Assembly (NCBI GenBank): GCA_051002015.1
Contig: JBPCMS010000089.1
Location: 1 to 12,188, forward strand
Reading direction: 5' to 3'
DNA from: JACDBE01 sp051002015
Lineage (GTDB): Bacteria; Actinomycetota; Acidimicrobiia; Spongiisociales; UBA5794
Length of the DNA: 12,188 nt
Position numbers and translations under genes: made by a program. Below the pieces are notes generated by a model. That model did no database searches. It worked only from the letters and a program-made list of their open reading frames with translations, and was not told where the DNA came from. Shown one piece after another: positions 1-6,226 of the stretch; within the stretch, counting starts at the first letter, position 1, and every line of letters starts with the position of its first letter.

Positions 1-131
1 CGGCCAAGGAGGCGTTCGCCACCGGGCGCAACGTCGGCGATGTCGTGGTGGAGAAGGGGTGGCTCAGCGCCGATCAGGTGGCCGAGCTGCTCGATCTGGA
101 GCGCATGACGCAAGGCGGAATCATCGACTAG
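1..131 (+). CDS. Fumarase/aspartase superfamily lyase, C-terminal fragment
   Basis: This is the last 42 codons of a gene that begins outside the window; the reading frame starts at base 3 and ends with TAG at 129-131. The tail contains TGRNVGDVVVEKGWLS followed by ADQVAELLDLERMT. This matches the usual C-terminal end of class II fumarate hydratases and aspartate ammonia-lyases (a GxSxxEVVLEKGLL block, then LxxILDPExMT). Enzymes of this superfamily are soluble homotetramers that add or remove water or ammonia across fumarate. The catalytic Ser loop and the signature sequence lie upstream of the window, so fumarase, aspartase or another member of the superfamily cannot be separated. The superfamily call is fairly secure and the substrate is not. 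The gene is convergent with sufU, and a repeat array begins 16 nt after its stop codon. Confidence 0.72.
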   Translation, partial: AKEAFATGRNVGDVVVEKGWLSADQVAELLDLERMTQGGIID

Positions 132-146
132 AGGGCTGGTTCCGGC

Positions 147-433
147 GAACCTAAGGTTCCTGCGTATCGTGGTGACACGTAATCCGCTGATGTTGAACCT
201 GAGGTTGCTGGGTGTCGCCACGACACGTAATCCGCTGATGTTGGTCGAGCGGCGGCCGTTTGCGGCGAACCTAAGGTTCTACGTACCCCTGGCGAGTACC
301 AATCCGCTGAAGTTCGGCGATAGAAGGCCAGCACGGCGAACCTGAGGGTCCTGGGTGTCGCCATGACACGCGATTCGCTGATGTTGAACCTGAGGTTGCT
401 GGGTGTTGTGGTGACACGTAATCCGCTGATGTT
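147..433. repeat. Array of five 48-bp repeats with two dyads per unit
   Basis: Five units of exactly 48 bp lie at 147-194, 195-242, 267-314, 338-385 and 386-433. Each opens with GAACCTnAGGTT and closes with ATyCGCTGAwGTT. Units 1-2 and 4-5 are head-to-tail with no gap. Unit 3 stands alone between 24-nt and 23-nt linkers. Units 2 and 5 are both followed by GGTCGAGCGG (243-252 and 434-443), and units 1, 3 and 4 are each preceded by CGGC. The first dyad, GAACCTAAGGTTC, is perfect in units 1 and 3. The second is centred on unit column 25, for example GTGTCG-CCA-CGACAC in unit 2. The array fills most of the 318-nt gap between two convergent genes. It resembles an intergenic palindromic element (REP/BIME-like), a structured 3' RNA or a protein-binding array. 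It is not a CRISPR, because there are no unique spacers. The reverse strand stays open and would give a TSADYVS-rich peptide, which is taken as a by-product of the DNA repeat. Confidence 0.93.
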
Positions 434-449
434 GGTCGAGCGGGGTGCC

Positions 450-911
450 TCAGACGCCCGGGGCCGACTCCCACTGATCGACAGCGTCCTCGAGCGTGGC
501 CCAGGCGAGATCGGCGCAGCGGATCCGCACCGGGAACTTGCGCACGCCCTGCAGTGCCTCGAGGTCGCCGAGCACGGCGCCGGGGCGATCGGGGTCCACC
601 GGGTTTTCCCCCTCGGTGATCGACATCATCCGCTTGAAGCGCGAGGCGAGGTCGCGCACCTCGTCTACGGTCAGCCCGACCACCGCATCGGCCATCATCG
701 AGCCGGACGCCTGGGAGATGGAGCAGCCCTGTCCCTGGGTGGCGATGTCGGCGATGACCCCGTTGCCGATCACCAGGTCGACCCCGAACTCGTCGCCGCA
801 CGAGGGGTTCTGGCCGTCGGCGTGGATGGCGCCATGGTTGAACCGCCCCCGCTTTCGAGGGTTGCGGTAGTGGTCGAGGATGACGTCGCGGTAGAGGTCG
901 TCGATGGGCAT
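450..911 (-). CDS. sufU: SufU-type iron-sulfur cluster assembly protein
   Basis: The product is a 153-residue soluble cytoplasmic protein of the SufU/IscU-like fold. SufU accepts sulfur from the cysteine desulfurase SufS and passes it to the SufBCD scaffold. The N-terminus, MPIDDLYRDVILDHYRNPR, is the classic SufU opening. The three metal-ligand cysteines are present: C38 in NPSCGDE (with D40), C63 in GQGCSISQAS and C132 in RIRCADLAW. The region between C63 and C132 is long, as expected for SufU rather than IscU. The start is the ATG at 909-911, because the family begins at this point; an upstream ATG at 942-944 would add 11 atypical residues. No strong Shine-Dalgarno sequence precedes it. 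A TAGCCT hexamer (minus strand, 928-923) could be a -10 box giving a nearly leaderless mRNA, but this is weak. No sufS or sufBCD is next to it within the window. Confidence 0.93.
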   Translation of the reverse strand: MPIDDLYRDVILDHYRNPRKRGRFNHGAIHADGQNPSCGDEFGVDLVIGNGVIADIATQGQGCSISQASGSMMADAVVGLTVDEVRDLASRFKRMMSITEGENPVDPDRPGAVLGDLEALQGVRKFPVRIRCADLAWATLEDAVDQWESAPGV

Positions 912-1013
912 GCGTCTGGGAAAGGCTAACGGAGCCGGGAACATTCCCGGTTCGCCGAGCCACTAGCCTCGCCCAACCCGCTCGACCGCAAGCCATCTGG
1001 AGCGCCAAGCCTC
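912..1013. promoter_or_regulatory. Divergent gap between sufU and the glycan operon, with palindrome
   Basis: This 102-nt divergent gap should hold the promoters of both sufU (-) and the glycosyltransferase operon (+). At 935-950 it contains CCGGGAACATTCCCGG, a perfect inverted repeat of 7-bp arms around two bases, 24 nt upstream of the sufU start. That is a plausible operator for one or both genes. TAGCCT hexamers fitting an actinobacterial TAnnnT -10 occur on both strands (964-969 on + and 928-923 on -), but neither has a good -35. The regulator cannot be named from the sequence. Confidence 0.4.
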
Positions 1014-2126
1014 GTGACCCCGCATCTGCCCCGCCGTGCCCGGCTCGCCGTGGTGGTGTCCAGCGATCGACGCCGCGGAGCCGAGGTGTTCGGGGAGACC
1101 CTCGCCTCCGGGCTGGCCGAGCGGGGCTGGGACACCAGGCTGTTCGCCCTCAGCGGCAGCACCCGGCCGCCCCGCATCGACGCCGAGCTGGTTGCCGCGG
1201 TGGCCCCCGAGGATCTGGGAAGGCTCGATCGGAGGGTGCTCACCGGTCTGCGGCGCCGGCTCCACCTCTGGAAGCCGGAGATCGTCCTCGCCTACGGAGG
1301 GCCATCGGTGCAGTACACCACGATGACGGTGCGCAGCCTGTGGCGGCGGCCCCGGCTGGTGGTGGTCAGCATCGGCGACCCGATGTTCTGGATCAGGAGC
1401 AAGCGGCATGCCCGGCTCCGCTCGTTGATCCTGGCCGGGGCCGACCGGGTGTTCTCGGTGGCGGCGGCGACGGCGCAGCCGTTGGTCGAATCGCTCCGGG
1501 TCCCCCCCGACAAGATCAGGATCGCCCCCACCGGGGTCCCCGACCGCTTCTTTGACACACCGAAGGAGTCGCCGGGCGATGAACTGCGGATCGTGGTGAT
1601 CGGGGCGCTGTCCACCGAGAAGGATCCCGTCGCCGCGGTGGCGGTGGTCGCCGCCGCCGCAGCCGCGGTGCCGGTCGAGGTGCGCATCCTCGGCTCGGGG
1701 CCGCAGGCAGGCGAGGTGTCGGATGCCGTCACCGCCGCCGGTCTGGGCGACCGGGTCGAGCTCCTCGGCTCGGTGGAGGACGTCGTTCCCCACCTGGCCT
1801 GGGCCGACGTCCTGCTCCAGACCTCGCGCTCGGAGGGCCTCCCCGGGGTGGTGCTCGAGGCAGCGGCGGCCGGGGTGCCCGCAATCGTGTACGACGTGGG
1901 GGGCTGCGCCGAGGCGGTGATCGACGACAAGACCGGGGTGGTGGTCGCACCCGGGGACCGGACCGCCGCCGCCGCCGCCCTGGTGGCGTTCGCCATCGAC
2001 CGGGAGCGGCTGGCCGCGCTGGGGGAGCGGGCCCGGGAGCACGTCGACGCCTCGTACCGGTTGGCCACGGCAATCGACCGCTACCACGAGCTCCTCACCA
2101 CCGAGCTTACGGACGGGGGAGGTTGA
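1014..2126 (+). CDS. GT4-family glycosyltransferase
   Basis: This 370-residue retaining glycosyltransferase of the GT-B fold, family GT4, should transfer a sugar from a nucleotide donor to a lipid-linked glycan at the inner face of the membrane. The N-terminal Rossmann half (about 1-180) has a glycine-containing loop at RRGAEVF (20-26). The C-terminal donor-binding half shows APTGVPDRFF (171-180), GALSTEKDP (197-205, with the phosphate-binding K203) and SRSEGLPGVVLEAAAAGVP (271-289). In that last stretch E274 and E282 form the GT4 EX7E motif. There is no signal peptide. The GTG start at 1014 gives a normal-length N-terminus, with GGAG at 999-1002 as a slightly distant ribosome site. The stop codon lies 2 nt before the start of the next gene, so the two are surely co-transcribed. 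Donor and acceptor sugars cannot be read from the sequence. Confidence 0.9.
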   Translation: MTPHLPRRARLAVVVSSDRRRGAEVFGETLASGLAERGWDTRLFALSGSTRPPRIDAELVAAVAPEDLGRLDRRVLTGLRRRLHLWKPEIVLAYGGPSVQYTTMTVRSLWRRPRLVVVSIGDPMFWIRSKRHARLRSLILAGADRVFSVAAATAQPLVESLRVPPDKIRIAPTGVPDRFFDTPKESPGDELRIVVIGALSTEKDPVAAVAVVAAAAAAVPVEVRILGSGPQAGEVSDAVTAAGLGDRVELLGSVEDVVPHLAWADVLLQTSRSEGLPGVVLEAAAAGVPAIVYDVGGCAEAVIDDKTGVVVAPGDRTAAAAALVAFAIDRERLAALGERAREHVDASYRLATAIDRYHELLTTELTDGGG

Positions 2127-2128
2127 CC

Positions 2129-3892
2129 ATGGTGAAGCTGGCCCACCTCACCACCATCGATCTCAGCCTGCGCTACCTGGTGCTGCCCCAGATGACGGCG
2201 GCGGAGCGGCTCGGCTGGGACACCATCGGGATCAGCGCCCCTGGTCCGTACGTGTCCGAGCTCGAAGAGGTGGGCATCCGCCACATCCCCCTCCCCACCT
2301 CGTCGCGGGGCTGGGGTCTGCGCGCCGATCTGCGCGCCGCCCTCGACCTGTGGCGGATCCTGCGTCGTGAGAAGGTCGACATCCTGCATACCCACAACCC
2401 GAAGCCCGGTCTGTATGGGCGGATCGTGGGAAGGCTGGCCGGTGTCCCCATCGTGGTGAACACGGTGCACGGTCTCTATGCCACCGAGGACGACCGTCCC
2501 GCCAAGCGGCTGGCGGTGTACCTGGCCGAGGGGATCGCCTCCCGGTTCTCCGACGCCGAGCTGGTGCAGAGCATCGAGGACCTCGAGCTGATGAACCGCT
2601 ACCGCATCACCCGCAGGCACCGCACCGCCCTGCTCGGTAATGGGGTCGACCTGACCCGCTTCGACCCCTCCCGGTTCGACGCAACCGAACGGCGCACCGC
2701 TCGGGCCGAGCTGGGTGTCACCGACGACCAGGTCCTCATCGGAGCGGTGGGGAGGTTGGTCGCCGAGAAGGGCTATCCCGAGCTGGTGGAGGCGGCCGCG
2801 ATGCTGCCCGACCGCTACGCCGTGGTCGCCATCGGCCCCGACGATCCCGAGAAACACGATGCGCTCGGCGCCGACTTCGCCGCCAGGGCGGAGGCGGCCG
2901 GGGTGCGGCTGCTGGGGATGCGTACCGACGTGGACCGCTGGTATGCGGCGATGGACCTTTTCGTGCTCGCCTCGCACCGCGAGGGCTTCCCCCGCGCCGC
3001 CATGGAGGCCGCCGCCATGGGGCTGCCGGTGATCGCCACCGACATCCGCGGGTGCCGCCAGGTGGTCGAGGACGGGGCTACCGGTCGGCTGGTTCCGGTC
3101 GCAGACCCCGCCGCCCTGTCGGCCGCCATCACCGCCATCGGCGACGACCCGGCGGCGATGGCGGCCATGGGGAAGGCGAGCCGAGCCAAGGCGCACGCCG
3201 AATTCGACGAAGACCGGATCGTCCACACCGTGTTCTCCACCTACCACGCGGTCGCCAAGCGGAAGGGGATCGGCCCGGTGCTGGCGGCCGCCCCCCAGGT
3301 CGAGGCCCCGGTGATCCGCCCCGCCACCCTCGCCGATGTTCCCCACCTGGCCCGCCTCCACGCCGAGGCGATCGAGACCGGGTTTCTCCCCAGCTTGGGG
3401 AGCGGGGTGATGGAGCGGTTGTACACGGCGCTGATCGGATGGGACAACGCAATCGTCCTGGTAGCCGACGGGACCTGGCGCCCGGTCGGCTTCGTCGCCG
3501 GGGTCACCGACACCGGCACCTTCTACCGCCATTTCGTGCGGCGCTATGGCGCCGGCGCCGCGCTGGCCGCCGCCCCCCGGCTGGCCCGCCCGGCGGTGCT
3601 GCGCCGCGCCTGGCAGACCCTGCGCTATGGCGGCGGCGCCAACCAGGTCCCTGCCGAGCTGCTGTCGATGGCGGTCGACTACGGGGCTCGCCGCCGGGGG
3701 CTGGGATCGGCCCTCGGGGAGCGTTTCCTGGCCGCCATGGAGGGCAGGGGCGTCGCCGGGGTGCGGGTGGTGGTGGGGAGCCACAACCAGGGGGCGGTCG
3801 CCGCCTACGAGTCGATGGGGTTCGTGCCCTCCGGAGCCGTCGAGATCCACCGGGGCGAGGTCTCACAGGTGCTGACGTGGTCGCCCCGCTGA
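2129..3892 (+). CDS. GT4 glycosyltransferase fused to GNAT acetyltransferase
   Basis: This is a two-domain protein of 587 residues. Residues 1-385 form a GT4 glycosyltransferase of the CapM/PglA-like type, with HTHNPKPGLYGR (89-100 region), TVHG (112-115), GNGVDLTRFDP (170-180), GAVGRLVAEKG (205-215, K214) and HREGFPRAAMEAAAMGLP (283-300, EX7E at E285/E293). After a short link, residues 393-587 form a GNAT domain. It begins VIRPATLADVPHLARLH and carries the acetyl-CoA loop RRRGLGSALG (521-530) and the motif-B stretch SHNQGAVAAYESMGF (551-565). The frame is continuous, so the fusion is real unless there is a sequencing error. The ATG at 2129 is preceded by GGGGGAGG (2115-2122) at good spacing; TTG at 2123 is in frame but overlaps that site. 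A plausible role (inference) is to N-acetylate an amino sugar and to add a sugar to the lipid-linked intermediate. The 3' end overlaps the next gene by 16 nt. Confidence 0.92.
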   Translation: MVKLAHLTTIDLSLRYLVLPQMTAAERLGWDTIGISAPGPYVSELEEVGIRHIPLPTSSRGWGLRADLRAALDLWRILRREKVDILHTHNPKPGLYGRIVGRLAGVPIVVNTVHGLYATEDDRPAKRLAVYLAEGIASRFSDAELVQSIEDLELMNRYRITRRHRTALLGNGVDLTRFDPSRFDATERRTARAELGVTDDQVLIGAVGRLVAEKGYPELVEAAAMLPDRYAVVAIGPDDPEKHDALGADFAARAEAAGVRLLGMRTDVDRWYAAMDLFVLASHREGFPRAAMEAAAMGLPVIATDIRGCRQVVEDGATGRLVPVADPAALSAAITAIGDDPAAMAAMGKASRAKAHAEFDEDRIVHTVFSTYHAVAKRKGIGPVLAAAPQVEAPVIRPATLADVPHLARLHAEAIETGFLPSLGSGVMERLYTALIGWDNAIVLVADGTWRPVGFVAGVTDTGTFYRHFVRRYGAGAALAAAPRLARPAVLRRAWQTLRYGGGANQVPAELLSMAVDYGARRRGLGSALGERFLAAMEGRGVAGVRVVVGSHNQGAVAAYESMGFVPSGAVEIHRGEVSQVLTWSPR

Positions 3893-4839
3893 CCCTGGTC
3901 GCCGCCTTCCTGGTGGGGGCGTCGCTGATCCGCTTCGGTCCCCGGCTGGGGATGGTCGACCTACCCGAGGGCGAGCTGAAGCCGCACAAGGGCGCCGTGG
4001 TCCCCCTGGGTGGGGTGGCGGTGCTGGTCGCCGTCCACCTCGGGCTGATCGCCTCGTCGGGGTTCGACCGCGGACTCTTCGCCGCCTCGGCGCTCGCCCT
4101 CGTCTTGGGCATGATCGACGATCGCCTCGGGCTGACCCCGGTGTTCCGCCTCGTTGTCGAGGTCGGTATCGCCTCCGTCCTGGTCCTCACCTCGAACGCC
4201 GCCGGGTTCGGTGATGGCGCCGCCGCCACCATCGTCGCCATCCTGCTGGTGGTGGTGGCGATCAACGCGGTGAACCTGTTCGATGGGCTCGACGGCCTGG
4301 TGAGCTCGGTGAGCACCGTCTCCGCACTCGGGCTGTCGGTGCTCGCCGCCGTCGACGGCACCGACGTCGCCTTCGGGATCATCCTGGCGGCGGCGCTGCT
4401 CGGGTTCCTGATCTGGAACTGGCCGCCCGCCAAGCTGTTCCTCGGCGACAACGGATCGTACACGGTGGGCGTGTTCCTGGCCTACGGGATGGCAGACGCC
4501 GCCCTGCCTGCCTCGGTGTGGTCGCTGCTCACCGTTGCCGGGGTGCTCGGGATCATCGTGATCGACCTGGTGGTGACGTTGGTGCGGCGTAGGGTCACCA
4601 GGGCGCCGATGTTCGCCGGCGACCGCGGTCACCTCTACGACCAGCTCCACCGGCGCGGCCTGCCGGTGTGGAAGCTGATCCTGATGATGGCCGCGGTCCA
4701 GGTGGTGTTGGTGTCGGTTGTGGTGGTCACCGCGGGGGCGCTGGAGGGGCCGGCGGCCGTGGTGACCCTGGCGCTGGTGATGCTGGCGATCGTGGCCGCC
4801 CTCGGCAGGTTCGGGTTCCTCGGTGGCGGGGAGCGCTGA
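3877..4839 (+). CDS. WecA/MraY-type polyprenyl-phosphate sugar-1-phosphate transferase
   Basis: This polytopic membrane enzyme of 320 residues belongs to the polyprenyl-phosphate N-acetylhexosamine-1-phosphate transferase family. It should move a sugar-1-phosphate from a UDP-sugar onto undecaprenyl or decaprenyl phosphate, which starts the repeat unit. Family motifs appear in order: KPHKGAVVPLGG (35-46), the Mg-binding DDR (81-83), INAVNLFDGLDGL (129-141), KLFLGDNGS (186-194, with D191) and the basic, histidine-rich AGDRGHLYDQLHRRG (247-261). About nine to eleven hydrophobic segments fill the rest. It lacks the extra features of MraY proper, and the genomic setting favours a WecA/TagO-like role. 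The reading frame is open far upstream (to 3052), but family homology starts at MVAPLTLVAAFLVG, so GTG at 3877 was chosen. That start lies inside the end of the GT4-GNAT gene, consistent with translational coupling. Sugar specificity is unknown. Confidence 0.9.
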   Translation: MVAPLTLVAAFLVGASLIRFGPRLGMVDLPEGELKPHKGAVVPLGGVAVLVAVHLGLIASSGFDRGLFAASALALVLGMIDDRLGLTPVFRLVVEVGIASVLVLTSNAAGFGDGAAATIVAILLVVVAINAVNLFDGLDGLVSSVSTVSALGLSVLAAVDGTDVAFGIILAAALLGFLIWNWPPAKLFLGDNGSYTVGVFLAYGMADAALPASVWSLLTVAGVLGIIVIDLVVTLVRRRVTRAPMFAGDRGHLYDQLHRRGLPVWKLILMMAAVQVVLVSVVVVTAGALEGPAAVVTLALVMLAIVAALGRFGFLGGGER

Positions 4840-4842
4840 CCG

Positions 4843-6213
4843 TCAGGGCCGCAGCGGGACCGCACCGTGATGGGCCGGGACCGGGTCCGGGGCCCACATC
4901 GCCGGCTCGGGGAGATCACCGACGGCGGCGTCTGCCTTGTCGGGCTCGTCAGGGGGCCGGAAACCCAGCGCCACGATCATGGCCAGGAAGAACGGCCACA
5001 CCTGCGACCGCTCCCGGGCGAGCAGCCCCAGGTTGAGGAACGACGAGAAGGCGATGATGAACTCGAGGGTGAACATCATGCAGAACAGCATGTAGGGGTC
5101 GCGCCGCGCCCGGTAGCCCCGCTTGATCATGGGGATGAGCAGCCACAGGAACAGCGCCAGCATGGCGGCGCCCTCGAAGCTGCTGGCCAGGGTGGTGGCA
5201 TTGTCCGCCTCGTGGGGCAGGGGCCGGAACAACACCCGCAGGGTGACCTCGGGGAAGTCGATCGGGCTGGAGATGAACTCGCCGGTCACCGACGATCCCC
5301 CGGTGGTGGTCTGTTCCTCGACCGACGTCACCAGCTCACCGATCTGCCCCTCGATGCCCGTCTCGAGGCTGATGTTGAAGTTCGAGGCGCTCACCAGGGT
5401 GAGGACGGCGAGCCCGATCAGGGACAGGGTGAGCAGGGTGGCCCGCTTGCGGCGCATCAGCGCCACCCCACTTCCCTTGGAGAAGGCGAGGGCGAACACT
5501 GCGGCGGCGGCCACCATCGCCGCCACGTGGGGCCGGATCACGGCGACGATCGCCGAACCGATGGCGATCGTGAACAGGGAGCCGGTGTCCCCGGCGGCGA
5601 GCAGCTTGGAGATCCCGTACACCGCGATCCCCAGCCCGAACATGATCACCGACTCCTTGCCGATGCTCGACGGCCAGTACACGACGGTTGGGGCGAAGAA
5701 GATGGCGACGGCGTACAGCTTGAGCCGGCGGGGCACCGTGGCGTTGCGGAACGCCATGTAGCACAAGATCTGGCCTATGAACGCCAGGGTGGCGAACATG
5801 TAGAACCCGCCCAGGAAGTTCGGGATGTAGGGCACGTACACCAGCCCGGCGACGGCCTCCATGGCCTCCGTGCCGAGCTCCATCGGCGGCAGCCGGAACG
5901 ACCGCCACAGGTGGGCGTACTCGCTGCCGAGCTTGTGGTAGCCGATGGCGTCGCCGGAGCCGTCGTAGAAGTCGACCAGCACCCACCAGCGCACCGTGGA
6001 GGCGACCAACTTGCCGGTGAACCCGGCCATGATCATCGCCGGCAACCATCTCTTGTCTTCCTTGGTGCCGACGCTCATGGCGATCATCCCGACGATGACG
6101 GTTGCGACCACGGCGACACCGAAGGCCGACACGTGCTCGTGCGAGTTTGCGATGGCGATGGCGTAGCCGACGACCAGGGTGAGACCACCGACCATTGGCA
6201 CCAGAACGAGCAT
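4843..6213 (-). CDS. Polytopic membrane protein, possible polysaccharide polymerase
   Basis: This 456-residue protein has roughly ten or eleven hydrophobic segments (about 3-22, 31-49, 58-80, 125-153, 163-180, 188-206, 212-244 as two, 257-275, 347-364, 376-396 and 404-418). A large polar loop lies between 275 and 345 and probably faces outward. A cytoplasmic-looking proline-rich tail runs from 420. The motif PTVVYWPSSIGKES (175-188) and a following RPHV (227-230) recall Wzy/EpsG-like and related multi-span glycan-assembly proteins. LARERSQVWPFF (398-409) near the C-terminus is also of that style. No firm family can be assigned by eye. Its place as last gene of an operon with a GT4 and a GNAT supports a role as repeat-unit polymerase or ligase, which is inference. 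ATG at 6213 lies 13 nt after the preceding stop codon; the site upstream is weak, and ATG at 6195 is an alternative. Its stop codon is 3 nt from that of the convergent WecA-like gene. Confidence 0.7.
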   Translation of the reverse strand: MLVLVPMVGGLTLVVGYAIAIANSHEHVSAFGVAVVATVIVGMIAMSVGTKEDKRWLPAMIMAGFTGKLVASTVRWWVLVDFYDGSGDAIGYHKLGSEYAHLWRSFRLPPMELGTEAMEAVAGLVYVPYIPNFLGGFYMFATLAFIGQILCYMAFRNATVPRRLKLYAVAIFFAPTVVYWPSSIGKESVIMFGLGIAVYGISKLLAAGDTGSLFTIAIGSAIVAVIRPHVAAMVAAAAVFALAFSKGSGVALMRRKRATLLTLSLIGLAVLTLVSASNFNISLETGIEGQIGELVTSVEEQTTTGGSSVTGEFISSPIDFPEVTLRVLFRPLPHEADNATTLASSFEGAAMLALFLWLLIPMIKRGYRARRDPYMLFCMMFTLEFIIAFSSFLNLGLLARERSQVWPFFLAMIVALGFRPPDEPDKADAAVGDLPEPAMWAPDPVPAHHGAVPLRP

Positions 6214-6226
6214 CAGCCGACCACCA

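Noticed and set aside
147..433. CRISPR array
   Set aside because: The 48-bp units are directly adjacent in pairs, with no unique spacers of uniform length, and no cas genes are seen.
363..929. Plus-strand open frame antisense to sufU
   Set aside because: It is a high-GC shadow of sufU, whose three conserved cysteine motifs are clear on the other strand.
128..1008. Minus-strand open frames (128-364 and 271-1008) giving TSADYVS-rich repeats
   Set aside because: The peptide repeat simply mirrors the 48-bp DNA repeat (a multiple of 3), and the longer frame runs out of phase through sufU. No start signal or family resemblance is present.
2123..2128. TTG start for the GT4-GNAT gene
   Set aside because: It is directly adjacent to the GGAGG site with no spacing, whereas ATG at 2129 is correctly spaced and matches the family start.
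963..3850. Long minus-strand open frames opposite the two GT4 genes
   Set aside because: Their products are His/Gly/Arg/Pro-rich with no motif. The plus strand shows all GT4 residues in one frame.
3052..3876. N-terminal extension of the WecA-like protein
   Set aside because: The stretch is an Arg/Gly/Pro-rich out-of-phase reading of the GT4-GNAT gene. Family homology begins only at 3877.
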